From NCBI RefSeq assembly GCF_001956045.1, contig NZ_MRTH01000017.1, positions 62,001 through 126,000 of the forward strand: a stretch of 64,000 nt of DNA, in the 5' to 3' direction. Position numbers and translations under genes: made by a program. The notes below the pieces were generated by a model. It was not told where the DNA came from. It made no database searches and worked only from the letters and a program-made list of their open reading frames with translations. This DNA is from Paenibacillus sp. FSL H7-0331 (GTDB lineage: Bacteria > Bacillota > Bacilli > Paenibacillales > NBRC-103111). Every line of letters starts with the position of its first letter. Position 1 is the stretch's first letter. Of this stretch, positions 1-9,119 are shown in pieces.

Positions 1-1793
1 AAAACGATCTTTTTCAAGCATATGAATGCTCCGTTTGGCAGGCTCAAGGCTTTAAGCCTTAGCACATAATCACCCGCCTCGGGCAGGCTTAGATGGCCTA
101 CAGGGAAGGCTGTGAATTCGTACCCGTCTCCGGTAGCCTTCACCGTCTGAGTTATTCGTGATACCGTTTCACCCAAACGCTTCGATATCACTGAAAGCTC
201 ATAGGAACCCCCGTCCGCGTCTGCTGCTGCCCCGTATTCCAGAACAGCTTGCAGGCGATCAGGTCCGTTAGCACGGAAGGTCCATGATGCCTCGTCCTCC
301 AGACTGGTCCAGTTGATCAGATTATCGTGGTCCTTCTTCCCTGTATCATAGCGTACTGTCGGTCCCTCAATATCGGCATCAAACGCGCCGAAGTTGTTCG
401 GATAATCGGCCGTGTACAGCAAACGTACCGGATTGGTATCACACTCGCCCGTGAATTCTATTGCCAATACCGGAATCGTCGATGCTGTCGCACTGATCGG
501 CACATCTATCACGATATCCTCTTCACTGATGCGAGTCACCGGCAGAGCCGTACGGTCTTTATCAGCCAGCGCGTAAGCTTTGAGCACAGGATTACGCAGA
601 CCCGGAACCAGCAGCTTCCCATTGGTTGGCCATTCGAAGATATGAAGGTAGAGAATGCCATCCTTCATCGTGCATCTGCCCCAAGGCGGCTTTCCGATCG
701 GGCTTTGACGAGTCCCATACACAGCTTCGCCGTTCGTTTGCATCCAATGACCGATCTGCTCCAGCAGCTCGACAGACTTGGGATCAAACGCTCCATTCCC
801 CATCGGTCCAACATTGATCACAAAATTGCCGTTTAAGCTGAGCACATCTATCATTTGCCGCAATACGACATCTGCCGTTTTCCAATTATGATCGGCAACT
901 TTATACCCCCAGGAATCGTTCAGGGTAGCAATCGATTCCCAATCCTTGCGTGGAACTCTCACATGCGGTTGGTTATCCGACGTATTGCCGTAGTCCCCAT
1001 AGGGGTCCATCCAAACCCGCCGATTGATAAGGCAATCCGGTTGTACCTCGCGCACCTGCTTGACGAAAGCGGCTCCCTGCTCAGCCGTTAGCTTATGGCC
1101 ACAATCGAACCAAAGCAGTCCGACAGGACCATACTTCTCCAGCAGCTCCTTAACCTGAGGCAGCGCCGAAGTGTGCAAATAATGCTCGTAGCGAGTTCGC
1201 TTATCCTCATCGTTGATCCATGAGGCTACATCATCATAAGCGCCAATATTATGAGGGTAATCCCATGTATTCCCCTGTGAATCCGGATGATGCCAATCCA
1301 TGGAGTGTGAATAGTAGATGCACAGCTTGATCCCCTCTTCGCGGCAGGCATCCGCCAGCTCACGGAGCGGGTCACGGGCAAAAGGCGTTTTCTTCACAAT
1401 ATTGTAATCCGATACGTCCGAGTCATACATCGCAAAGCCTTCATGATGCTTGGCTGTAAAAATCAAATACTCCAACCCGGCCAGCTTGGCTGCTCGGACC
1501 CATTCCTTCGCATCAAAGTGTTCGGCGTGGAACTCCGTCGCGATTTGCTCATATTCACTTACCGGAATACGTGCCCTGAGCATCAAATGCTCGGCATAAG
1601 AAGCGGGAACTTCCTTACCTTTCCAGACTCCTGCCGGAAGCGAGTACAAGCCCCAATGAATAAACAGCCCGACTCTTGCCTCCCGCCACCAGGCCATTCT
1701 GGCGTCATGGTCTGCATCTATGGCTTCCAATTGCTCTATATTCAGTTGCTCAGACCCTTCGGCATTATCCATTAAATCCTCTTGTTTCGCCAT
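1..1793 (-). CDS. Alpha-L-fucosidase, GH29 family (3' end outside window)
   Basis: Reading the minus strand from the ATG at 1793 gives an open frame of 597 codons that runs off the left edge, so the C-terminus is missing. It starts MAKQED and is preceded by AGGAG about 8 nt upstream. Early motifs are GLFIHWGLYS (about residues 42-51) and FTAKHHEGFA (about 112-121). GLLWFDC near 225-231 carries the Asp expected to be the GH29 nucleophile (about D230). After the catalytic barrel a beta-rich C-terminal region follows. There is no signal peptide, so the enzyme should act in the cytoplasm on imported fucosides. It lies 22 nt after the histidine kinase stop and is probably cotranscribed with the two-component pair. 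Family assignment is firm; linkage specificity cannot be read from the sequence. Confidence 0.93.
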   Translation of the reverse strand, partial: MAKQEDLMDNAEGSEQLNIEQLEAIDADHDARMAWWREARVGLFIHWGLYSLPAGVWKGKEVPASYAEHLMLRARIPVSEYEQIATEFHAEHFDAKEWVRAAKLAGLEYLIFTAKHHEGFAMYDSDVSDYNIVKKTPFARDPLRELADACREEGIKLCIYYSHSMDWHHPDSQGNTWDYPHNIGAYDDVASWINDEDKRTRYEHYLHTSALPQVKELLEKYGPVGLLWFDCGHKLTAEQGAAFVKQVREVQPDCLINRRVWMDPYGDYGNTSDNQPHVRVPRKDWESIATLNDSWGYKVADHNWKTADVVLRQMIDVLSLNGNFVINVGPMGNGAFDPKSVELLEQIGHWMQTNGEAVYGTRQSPIGKPPWGRCTMKDGILYLHIFEWPTNGKLLVPGLRNPVLKAYALADKDRTALPVTRISEEDIVIDVPISATASTIPVLAIEFTGECDTNPVRLLYTADYPNNFGAFDADIEGPTVRYDTGKKDHDNLINWTSLEDEASWTFRANGPDRLQAVLEYGAAADADGGSYELSVISKRLGETVSRITQTVKATGDGYEFTAFPVGHLSLPEAGDYVLRLKALSLPNGAFICLKKIV

Positions 1794-1815
1794 TGCATGT
1801 TCTCCTCTTTTCCAC

Positions 1816-3630
1816 TTATTTACCAGGTTTGCTTGCAGGCATAATCATGAGCAGCTTCGTCCCCTGATCAACCTCACTCTCGATTTTCAAGCCATATTGT
1901 TCACCGAACACCATTTGAATTCGGCGATGAACGTTCACAATGCCAATCCCGCCAATACCTTGGGATGAGCCCTCTTCATTATCAGCAAGCCGATTGGCAC
2001 CCAGCTTCTCCCGCACCTCGGCAAGGCGCTCTTCCTTAATACCAGCCCCATTGTCCTCCACACTGAGCCAGAATATATCATCATCTTCTCCGGCATCGAT
2101 CCGAATATAATGATAATCCTCCACACCATCGGGGAACGCGTGCTGAAACGCATTTTCCACAAGAGGCTGCAGCGTGAGCCGCACCATACTGCGTAGTAAA
2201 TAGTCCGGATGAATCGCCACATCCACCTCAAATTCACGACCGATTCGATGCCTGAGCACCATTAGAAAATACAGCACATGCTTTAATTCATTAGCAACCG
2301 TAATTTCCTCCAGATTGGTTTGCACCGAATAACGCAGCATATAGGCGAGCGCCTTAACAATTTCGGATATTTCCTTGGAGTCTCTGATCACCGCATAACA
2401 AACAATCGTTTCCAGCGTATTGTACAAAAAGTGCGGATTGATCTGCAGCTGCAAAGACTGCAGCTCGGCTTTCTGCCGCTCCATCCGACTCTCCCGGTCG
2501 CTAAGCTCGGCTTGATATACCTTGTCCACCAGCTCCGAGAGCCGGTTGACCATCAAATTGTAGCGACTCATTAGCTCCACAATTTCGTCACGGTGCTCAG
2601 GGAGCGGGATGGTCACCCAGTTCCCTTTCTCCGTCTGGCGCATGGCTGCCTTCAGAGTGCGTATAGGGCCCGTGATCGATTTCCCGAAGCGAAAAGCCAA
2701 CCACAAAGCAATCCCCAGCGTGAAACAGCCCACGACTATAGTTGTGGTGCGAATCGTATCTGTCGGCTTGCGCAGCTCTTCCACGGACATGGAAACGACC
2801 AGCCGCCAATTCCCATAATTGGAACGGCGGCTCATGAACATTTGTGCTTGATTATCAATAACAGCCGTAAATGCCTTATCACCCGCATGGAAAACCTCAT
2901 CCCTTATTTCAACGGGCAGCTCCGTACCAATTCGGTTTTTATCGGGGTGGTAGACGTACTTCCCTTTATCATCGGCAATGAAAAAATACCCATGGCTTCC
3001 CAGATCAATCCCCTTCCACAGCTCGGAAAGCTCAGCCGCGCGCAATTCGATCGCAAGAATACCTTTGGGCTCCGTAGCGGTAAGGCCGCGTATACGCCGA
3101 ACAAGCGTGAGCATCAGATTTTTCTGATCCGACAAAATACTATGATTCAGCACACTCAAGCTGCCTTCCTCGGTGTTCTGTTTAAAAAACTCAAGCTGCT
3201 GCTTGACTTGCTCACTGTCAAACGATTCACCACTCGAATCGTTATAAAAATACATCGCATTATCATGAAAGCTGATCATAAAAATATTGGCAATTTCCGG
3301 GTTGCGAATAAACACCGGCTCGATCAACAGCTCTTTGATCAGCTTGCGAATTTCATAGTAAGGAAAGCCCTTTTCTCCTGTAGGAAGATCGATAAAGCGC
3401 TTTACGTCATTGCTGTTGAGCAGCGACACCATCGAACGCTCGTAAGTGCGAATATACAAATCGGTATGATGTACCGCATTGCCGACCACCTGGGATAATT
3501 GATTCTCCACCAGTTGATCCAGCTCATTGGAGGAGGTCCGGTAAGTAAAGACCCCAACACTGGTTAAGGATATGAGAATGACGATCAGGTACGATAGAAA
3601 CAGCTTCTGGTACAAGTTGAGATTTTTCAT
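1816..3630 (-). CDS. YesM-type sensor histidine kinase
   Basis: This 604-residue membrane kinase has TM1 at about 10-30, an extracellular Cache-like sensor at about 35-290, TM2 at about 295-316 and a HAMP linker. The His_kinase domain has QINPHFLYNTLE with the phosphoacceptor at about H400. The ATPase domain shows LVENAFQHAF (N-box) and VEDNGAGI (G1 box). The ATG overlaps the stop of the upstream response regulator by 4 nt (ATGA), so the two are translationally coupled. YesM/YesN pairs usually sense extracellular sugars or binding-protein complexes and switch on nearby carbohydrate genes. The flanking fucosidases suggest a fucosylated oligosaccharide as signal, which is inference. Confidence 0.93.
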   Translation of the reverse strand: MKNLNLYQKLFLSYLIVILISLTSVGVFTYRTSSNELDQLVENQLSQVVGNAVHHTDLYIRTYERSMVSLLNSNDVKRFIDLPTGEKGFPYYEIRKLIKELLIEPVFIRNPEIANIFMISFHDNAMYFYNDSSGESFDSEQVKQQLEFFKQNTEEGSLSVLNHSILSDQKNLMLTLVRRIRGLTATEPKGILAIELRAAELSELWKGIDLGSHGYFFIADDKGKYVYHPDKNRIGTELPVEIRDEVFHAGDKAFTAVIDNQAQMFMSRRSNYGNWRLVVSMSVEELRKPTDTIRTTTIVVGCFTLGIALWLAFRFGKSITGPIRTLKAAMRQTEKGNWVTIPLPEHRDEIVELMSRYNLMVNRLSELVDKVYQAELSDRESRMERQKAELQSLQLQINPHFLYNTLETIVCYAVIRDSKEISEIVKALAYMLRYSVQTNLEEITVANELKHVLYFLMVLRHRIGREFEVDVAIHPDYLLRSMVRLTLQPLVENAFQHAFPDGVEDYHYIRIDAGEDDDIFWLSVEDNGAGIKEERLAEVREKLGANRLADNEEGSSQGIGGIGIVNVHRRIQMVFGEQYGLKIESEVDQGTKLLMIMPASKPGK

Positions 3631-4643
3631 TTGATTCCCAACAGACTGCGGTATTCCGAAGGCGAAACACCGGAAATTTTCTTGAACGTTTTCGTAAAAT
3701 GAGGATAATCCTCATATCCGACCTCCGCGGCAACATCGACCGTACGCATATGGGGGATCGACAGCAGCTCGCGTGCCTTTTCCATTCTTTTATGAATCCG
3801 GTAGCTGACGAACGTTTCACCACTTACTTTTTTGAACAGCGAGCTAAAATAGGTTGGCGTAATGCCCACCATGTCGGCCACTTCTTTTAAGGAGATTTCC
3901 ACAGACAAATGATTGTCGATATAAGCCTTCGCTTCCTCCATCGGATCCTTGTAATTGCCGCGACGCGCAGTCAGCAGATCGTTCATGACCACTTGCAGGC
4001 GTCCTTCGAATTCAAGAAATAAATCTGCTTTGGACGCTGCGGCATAATCGCCCAATAAATTGGAGCCCAGCGGGCGGTTTTTCTCTTGAAAATATTTGTG
4101 CAGCAGCACAGCCACATCATGCAGTTGCTCCTTCAGCTGTTGCGCGGACAAATGCGAGCAGTGCTCTCTCCACTCTACCATCAGTCTTGCGATTTCATCC
4201 TCCTGCAGAGACCAGATGCTTTGCTCGACCCGTTCGATCCAATCCACATAGCGGGAAACGACCATATAGCCCTGTGTGCGGCTTTTCATAATCACATCGA
4301 ATACCTCATGTAAATCAGGAGGTGTAACCGGTTTTAACAAATAATGCTTAACACCGTAGGACAAACATTTTTGTGCATAATCAAAATCACTGTACCCCGA
4401 TACGACTACTTTCAGGATATGCGGGTATGCTTCGTTCACCTGCCGGCACAGCTCCAAGCCGTCCATTTTGGGCATACGGATATCGGTAAGCAGCAGATCT
4501 GGCTCCGAGCAAGCGATGCGTTGCAGCGCATCTTGACCATTGTCAGCGGTTTCTATTTGGGCGAACTTGTGTGTGTAAATCTGAGCCATTTTCACCAGTC
4601 CGCTGCGAATGATAGGTTCATCGTCCACAATTAGCAATCTCAT
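3627..4643 (-). CDS. YesN-type response regulator with AraC HTH output
   Basis: Residues 1-120 form a receiver domain with VDDEP at the N-terminus, phosphoacceptor D54 in LLTDIRMP and conserved K104 in YLLKPV. A middle linker follows. The C-terminal ~100 residues are two AraC-type helix-turn-helix motifs (SLKEVADMVGITPTYFS, then VDVAAEVGYEDYPHFTKTFK). I chose the ATG at 4643: a longer frame with GTG at 4658 places that GTG inside the ribosome site GGTGGAGG, which stands 8 nt before 4643. It is the first gene of a unit with the kinase and probably GH29, and likely activates these and the GH95/binding-protein genes. Confidence 0.93.
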   Translation of the reverse strand: MRLLIVDDEPIIRSGLVKMAQIYTHKFAQIETADNGQDALQRIACSEPDLLLTDIRMPKMDGLELCRQVNEAYPHILKVVVSGYSDFDYAQKCLSYGVKHYLLKPVTPPDLHEVFDVIMKSRTQGYMVVSRYVDWIERVEQSIWSLQEDEIARLMVEWREHCSHLSAQQLKEQLHDVAVLLHKYFQEKNRPLGSNLLGDYAAASKADLFLEFEGRLQVVMNDLLTARRGNYKDPMEEAKAYIDNHLSVEISLKEVADMVGITPTYFSSLFKKVSGETFVSYRIHKRMEKARELLSIPHMRTVDVAAEVGYEDYPHFTKTFKKISGVSPSEYRSLLGIK

Positions 4644-4872
4644 CCTGTAAGCCTCCACCTTTCATGCTTATGAATTCGTAAAAACTCCATTCGAGTTTAC
4701 TACGTATAGACGACAGGTACAATAGAGCCCCAGCTGACATGACCTCAGCATACTGCAACCCAAAGACACAAGCTATGGAGAAACTTGCATCTGTTTTGTG
4801 TTTTTTTACGATGCCAATCCGACTAACCTACAATAACTTCCATTATTTACTTCCATTATTTACTTCCCTTAA

Positions 4873-4928
4873 AAGCTTGCTTCGCAAAACTAGCGTGGTA
4901 AGCATCTGCTACGTTTTGCGAAGCAAAA
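4873..4928 (-). terminator. Long hairpin after the GH95 gene
   Basis: The arms TTGCTTCGCAAAAC (4877-4890) and GTTTTGCGAAGCAA (4913-4926) pair perfectly over 14 bp around a 22-nt loop. It lies just after the GH95 stop on the minus strand. The T run after it is short (CTTTTAAG), so it may be a weak terminator or an mRNA 3' stabiliser. The rest of the roughly 315-bp gap (4644-4958) shows no gene and should hold the promoter of the response regulator unit. Confidence 0.5.
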
Positions 4929-4958
4929 CTGACTTTCATCCGACAGCTGTCAGCCGCC

Positions 4959-7283
4959 TTACATCGGTAGCACGCAATATACAGCCCCAGCTTCGCAAGC
5001 AAATTCGGCAATCCCATCTTCCAGCACGTAAGGGACATCTGTACCGTCCTCACGACAGATCAAGCTGGGTTGTTTCATTCGAATGCGACATGAACCGGAT
5101 CGACCCGCTCGGATGACCGCATGCTGGACTCGTCCTTCCTGCCAGCGAATATCGATGCCGAAGGCCCCTCTTGCCCGCAGGCCTGTTATTTCGCCCTCCG
5201 GCCAAGCCGCAGGTAGAGCAGGCAGCAACTCAAGAACATTGCCATGCGATTGAAGCAACAGCTCAGCAATCCCAGCAGTTCCGCCAAAATTCCCGTCGAT
5301 TTGAAATGGCGGGTGACAATCAAACAAGTTCGGGTACGTAGAAGTCGACAGCAGCTTGGAAATGTGATCATAAGCACTGTCACCGTCACCTAACCGCGCC
5401 CAGAAGTTGATGATCCAGGCACGGCTCCAGCCAGTATGACCACCACCGCTTGCCAAGCGTCTTTCAAGCGTCCTTCTAGCTCCCTCAGCAAGCTCCGGTG
5501 TTCGATGCTTGTCGATCATTTCACCCGGATGCAATGCAAACAGCTGTGAAATATGCCGATGTCCAGGTTCGGCTTCATCGTAATCCTCCAGCCACTCCAT
5601 AATTTGGCCATGCTTGCCAATTTGCGGACGAGGCAGCTTGGCAATTGCCGCTTCCAGTTGAAGACGGAATGTTACGTCACTATCGCCAGTTACCTTCCCT
5701 GCATCCATACATGCGGTAAACAAGGTGTACACCAGCTGCATATCCATCGCCGGACCCATGCATAGATTCCCCTGCACACCGCTCGGTAAAATAAATTTAT
5801 TTTCCGGCGAAATGGACGGTCCTGTAATCAACCGCCCCTGTGCATCCTCAACCATATAATCGAGCAGGAATTCTGCCGCCTCCTTCATGACAGGATAAGC
5901 CTGTTCAGCAAGGAATACCTCATCCAGCCCATAACGGTAATGCTCCCACAGGTGCAGCGAAAGCCAGGCAGCTCCAAGCGGCCATACAGAGGAAGAGACG
6001 AGAATACCCTCAAGCCGTGTTTCCCCCCAAAGGTTGGTGTTATGATGAGCGACGAATCCGCGGCTGCCATACAGCTCCTTGGCAGTCTTTCTCCCGTTTG
6101 GTCGCATTCGCTCAATCAGATCAAAGAGCGGCTGATGACATTCAGGCAAACCACAAACCTCAGCAGGCCAATAATTCATTTCTGTGTTTATATTAATCGT
6201 GTATTTCGATTCCCACGGCGGACTGTAGCTATCGTTCCAAATTCCTTGCAGATTGGCAGCAAGACTGTCCGGACGCGAGCAGGATACAAGCAAATAACGG
6301 CCATATTGGAAAAAGATCTCGATAAGTCCTTGATCGGCACCACCTTGCTTGACTCGTTCAAGCCTGCTATCCGTTGGCAGCAGCAGCGTCTGCTCTTGCT
6401 CCGTATCCAGCTCCTCGCCAGTTAAGCGGATCGATACACGGTTAAACTTGTCAGCGTATTCGGCGATATGCCCGTGTTTCAATTCTTCATAACCTTTGGC
6501 AGCCGCGGCATCCAGCCGCTGCAAACAAATATCCTCCGGATTCGCTGATCGAAAGGTTGATTCGACCGCAATCAGCAGCGTCACAGCGTCAGCCTGCTCA
6601 ATCGATACAAAATCACCGATGGTTTTTACGCTTCCTCCCTCCGGTATCGCCTTGACCACACAAGAGAAAGCAATACCATCCTTCCCGCATTCACCCTGCA
6701 TCACAACTGTATCATCACCAAACGTATGGCTCCCTGCATCATAAGGACGCCTCATCAGATTAGCGCTGAAAGTGAGCCCCCGCGGGAGCTCACTTTCCAG
6801 TCGCACAACAATAACCTGATCAACTGCACTGCTGAAATACTCCCGCCTGTAATGAGCACCGTCCATGCTGTAGCTCACCTGTACAATAGCTGTTTCCAAA
6901 TCCAGCTCACGGATATATCCTTCTGTAGGCCGATTATGATCCAGAAACCACAGACACAAATCTCCCGCAGGTACATACGGATGATAATACTTGGGCCCCG
7001 ACATTAGCGCCATTCGGCTCAAATGCTCCGCTTCCTGCTGCCTGCCATCCATGAGCATCTCGCGAATTTCCGGAAGGTAGGCTTGGGCATCGGGATTATC
7101 CGCATCCTTCGGTCCGCCGTACCAGATCGTATCCTCATTAAGCTGGATTTTTTCGTTAGCCGTTGTCCCGAAAATCATGCCACCCAATCGCCCATTACCG
7201 ATTGGCAGCGCTTCTGTCCAGGTTTTTGCCGCTTTATCGTACCATAGCTTTAACTGGCTTCCTGTATGGCCGCTTACTCCCAT
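4959..7283 (-). CDS. Alpha-L-fucosidase, GH95 family
   Basis: This 774-residue enzyme opens with the GH95 N-terminal beta-sandwich signature LKLWYDKAAKTWTEALPIGN. By comparison with the characterised bifidobacterial AfcA, HHNTNLWG (about 413-420) carries the two Asn that assist catalysis, GQIMEWLEDYDE has the likely general acid E563, and QIDGNFGG has D663. GH95 enzymes invert and typically cut terminal alpha-1,2-linked fucose. There is no signal peptide, so action on imported oligosaccharide is expected. The start is fixed by AAGGAGGGATAATCA directly before ATG 7283. It lies 62 nt after the binding lipoprotein gene, in one operon. Together with the GH29 it covers alpha-1,2 and possibly other fucosyl linkages. 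Confidence 0.95.
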   Translation of the reverse strand: MGVSGHTGSQLKLWYDKAAKTWTEALPIGNGRLGGMIFGTTANEKIQLNEDTIWYGGPKDADNPDAQAYLPEIREMLMDGRQQEAEHLSRMALMSGPKYYHPYVPAGDLCLWFLDHNRPTEGYIRELDLETAIVQVSYSMDGAHYRREYFSSAVDQVIVVRLESELPRGLTFSANLMRRPYDAGSHTFGDDTVVMQGECGKDGIAFSCVVKAIPEGGSVKTIGDFVSIEQADAVTLLIAVESTFRSANPEDICLQRLDAAAAKGYEELKHGHIAEYADKFNRVSIRLTGEELDTEQEQTLLLPTDSRLERVKQGGADQGLIEIFFQYGRYLLVSCSRPDSLAANLQGIWNDSYSPPWESKYTININTEMNYWPAEVCGLPECHQPLFDLIERMRPNGRKTAKELYGSRGFVAHHNTNLWGETRLEGILVSSSVWPLGAAWLSLHLWEHYRYGLDEVFLAEQAYPVMKEAAEFLLDYMVEDAQGRLITGPSISPENKFILPSGVQGNLCMGPAMDMQLVYTLFTACMDAGKVTGDSDVTFRLQLEAAIAKLPRPQIGKHGQIMEWLEDYDEAEPGHRHISQLFALHPGEMIDKHRTPELAEGARRTLERRLASGGGHTGWSRAWIINFWARLGDGDSAYDHISKLLSTSTYPNLFDCHPPFQIDGNFGGTAGIAELLLQSHGNVLELLPALPAAWPEGEITGLRARGAFGIDIRWQEGRVQHAVIRAGRSGSCRIRMKQPSLICREDGTDVPYVLEDGIAEFACEAGAVYCVLPM

Positions 7284-7345
7284 TGATTATCCCTCCTTCG
7301 TTTCTCCGAATCGTCTCCATGACCAAGGCCATCCCCTTGCCTGTA

Positions 7346-8959
7346 TTAGCCTCTATTTTCCGCAGTGATCACACCATTTTTCTTTTTATAACGCTCTGTA
7401 GCTTCTTTCAGAATCTCATTGCCGCCCTTGCTCTTATATTCTTCAATAACTTTTGGCCAATCCGAGATCGGCTCCTTGCCATAAATCATCTTAACCATAT
7501 GATCAATAATTAATTTCGGACCTGTATCGTCACCCAGAGGAGCAACATCCGGATAACGCGAGTACGTTTCAAGCGATGGAACAAAGCGCAGGGAACCTAA
7601 ACCTTCCTTGGAAATCACGGTATCCATGTACTTCATCATGTCACGACCGTCCTGCGTCAGCTCTTCTCTAGCTTTATTATAGATCGTATCATGCACGAAC
7701 CAGAACATGCTGCGGAATCCATCCTCATCAATGGCCTCAGGTGTGGTCGGCTGCTTGAAGTTAATTTTGCCGTTATCCATCGTATACGTTTCGCCTTCGA
7801 TCCCAAATGAAAAATACTTTTCTGCTTCAGGCGTCGTCATCCATTCAAAGAATTTAACGATTTCAATCGCCTTTTCCTTGGAAACCTTATTATTGATATA
7901 GTAGGAGGTATTGATGCTCGAATAGAGCACATGCCCGCCACGATTTTCCGGTCCACGAGGTGAAGGGATAATTTCAATCTTCGCTTCCGGCACTGCAGAT
8001 GCTGCCTTGTTGCGATAGTTGGCTAAGCCTTGGGCATTGGCCGACCACATACCAACTTTGCCTGCTTCGATATTTTTACCGTATTCAGTCGAGCTGATTG
8101 AAGCAAAGTCTTTAGGAATGAGACCTTCATCAAACATCGTTTTGTACGCCTGCAGCGCTTTCGTCATATTCTCCACATCAAAAAACTTGGGTACTACCTG
8201 CTCGCCCTGCACTTCGAATTGTGACGGAAGCACGTCATAGGCTCCTAGAATAGTATCTGCATACTTGAAGTTTTCCCGCAATTGATAAGGGTTTTCCACG
8301 CCTGCCTTTTTCATCGCCCTCATGACATTCAAAAAGTCATCGACCGTTTTCGGTGCTGGCAGCCCGGTTTTGGCTAGCAGATCAGCCCGTATGAACAGCC
8401 CTCTTCGCGAAGGATTGGATAACCAGGATGGAATACCATAAACTTTTCCATTGAAGCTTGTTTCCTGCCACGCCTCTTTTGGTACCGCTTTCATTATAGT
8501 TGGAGCATACTGCTTTAACAAATCGTCAAGAGGCATGAAAATACCAGCTTCAATCGAACCGGACATTCCCTTTGTTGTAGCGCCCCCAACATTTTGCACC
8601 ACATCAGGAATATCGTTGGAAGCAAACATCAGCGACATCTTTTGATCAAAATCCTTCAGGGGAATCATTCGAATATCGATATCCACTTTGGCAAGCTCTT
8701 CAAGCTTGTTGACCCATTTTTCCTTATTAATATCACCTGATTTTTCGGCATATTTATTACCGCTTGTCGCCATCGACATCGAAAATTTCGGTTTCTCATT
8801 AGGTTTTGCAGCATTGCCAGACTTCGGATTTGCCTGATCTGTACTACAGCCTGCAACTGCACTGACTGCCATGATGCCAACCAATGTTGTACCAAGCATT
8901 TTTTTCATTCTATCCATCCCATTCCTTATGTTATTAACCAATGTGTTTGGCTTCCCCAT
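7346..8959 (-). CDS. Extracellular sugar-binding lipoprotein (LplA-like), orphan
   Basis: This 537-residue protein has a lipoprotein signal peptide ending AVSAVAGC with lipidated C38, then a long solute-binding fold as in Paenibacillus LplA-type proteins of family-1 importers. AGGAAGGGTAAG stands before the ATG at 8959. An alternative ATG (MDRMKK, 14 residues later) would give a more usual short n-region, so the start is not certain. No permease or ATPase genes accompany it. It probably delivers fucosylated oligosaccharides to permeases encoded elsewhere, or acts as a sensor partner for the YesM kinase. The GH95 gene follows in the same operon. Confidence 0.88.
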   Translation of the reverse strand: MGKPNTLVNNIRNGMDRMKKMLGTTLVGIMAVSAVAGCSTDQANPKSGNAAKPNEKPKFSMSMATSGNKYAEKSGDINKEKWVNKLEELAKVDIDIRMIPLKDFDQKMSLMFASNDIPDVVQNVGGATTKGMSGSIEAGIFMPLDDLLKQYAPTIMKAVPKEAWQETSFNGKVYGIPSWLSNPSRRGLFIRADLLAKTGLPAPKTVDDFLNVMRAMKKAGVENPYQLRENFKYADTILGAYDVLPSQFEVQGEQVVPKFFDVENMTKALQAYKTMFDEGLIPKDFASISSTEYGKNIEAGKVGMWSANAQGLANYRNKAASAVPEAKIEIIPSPRGPENRGGHVLYSSINTSYYINNKVSKEKAIEIVKFFEWMTTPEAEKYFSFGIEGETYTMDNGKINFKQPTTPEAIDEDGFRSMFWFVHDTIYNKAREELTQDGRDMMKYMDTVISKEGLGSLRFVPSLETYSRYPDVAPLGDDTGPKLIIDHMVKMIYGKEPISDWPKVIEEYKSKGGNEILKEATERYKKKNGVITAENRG

Positions 8960-9052
8960 CTTACCCTTCCTGCACGGGTTACGATATGTGTTTTTTTACA
9001 GTCGTGTTGTGTTTTGTTTTTAAAGTTTGCCCTTACCCACAGTTGAATAACC

Positions 9053-9092
9053 TAAAAAAATAAAAGAGGCATCCGCTTTTAGGCGAATACCT
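9053..9092 (-). terminator. Rho-independent terminator of the GGDEF gene
   Basis: On the minus strand AGGTATTCGC and GCGGATGCCT form a 10-bp stem (with G-U pairs) around CTAAAA, followed by CTTTTATTTTTTTT. It sits 28 nt after the diguanylate cyclase stop. Confidence 0.85.
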
Positions 9093-9119
9093 GCACGATC
9101 ACAATCTTACATACTCGGC

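Noticed and set aside
327..1091. Plus-strand open frames across the left end
   Set aside because: They lie antisense to the GH29 frame, have no ribosome site and give no recognisable protein, while the minus-strand frame has clear GH29 motifs.
2593..3498. 301-residue plus-strand open frame
   Set aside because: It is antisense to the YesM kinase gene; composition is atypical (His, Arg and Gln rich) and no motif or start signal supports it.
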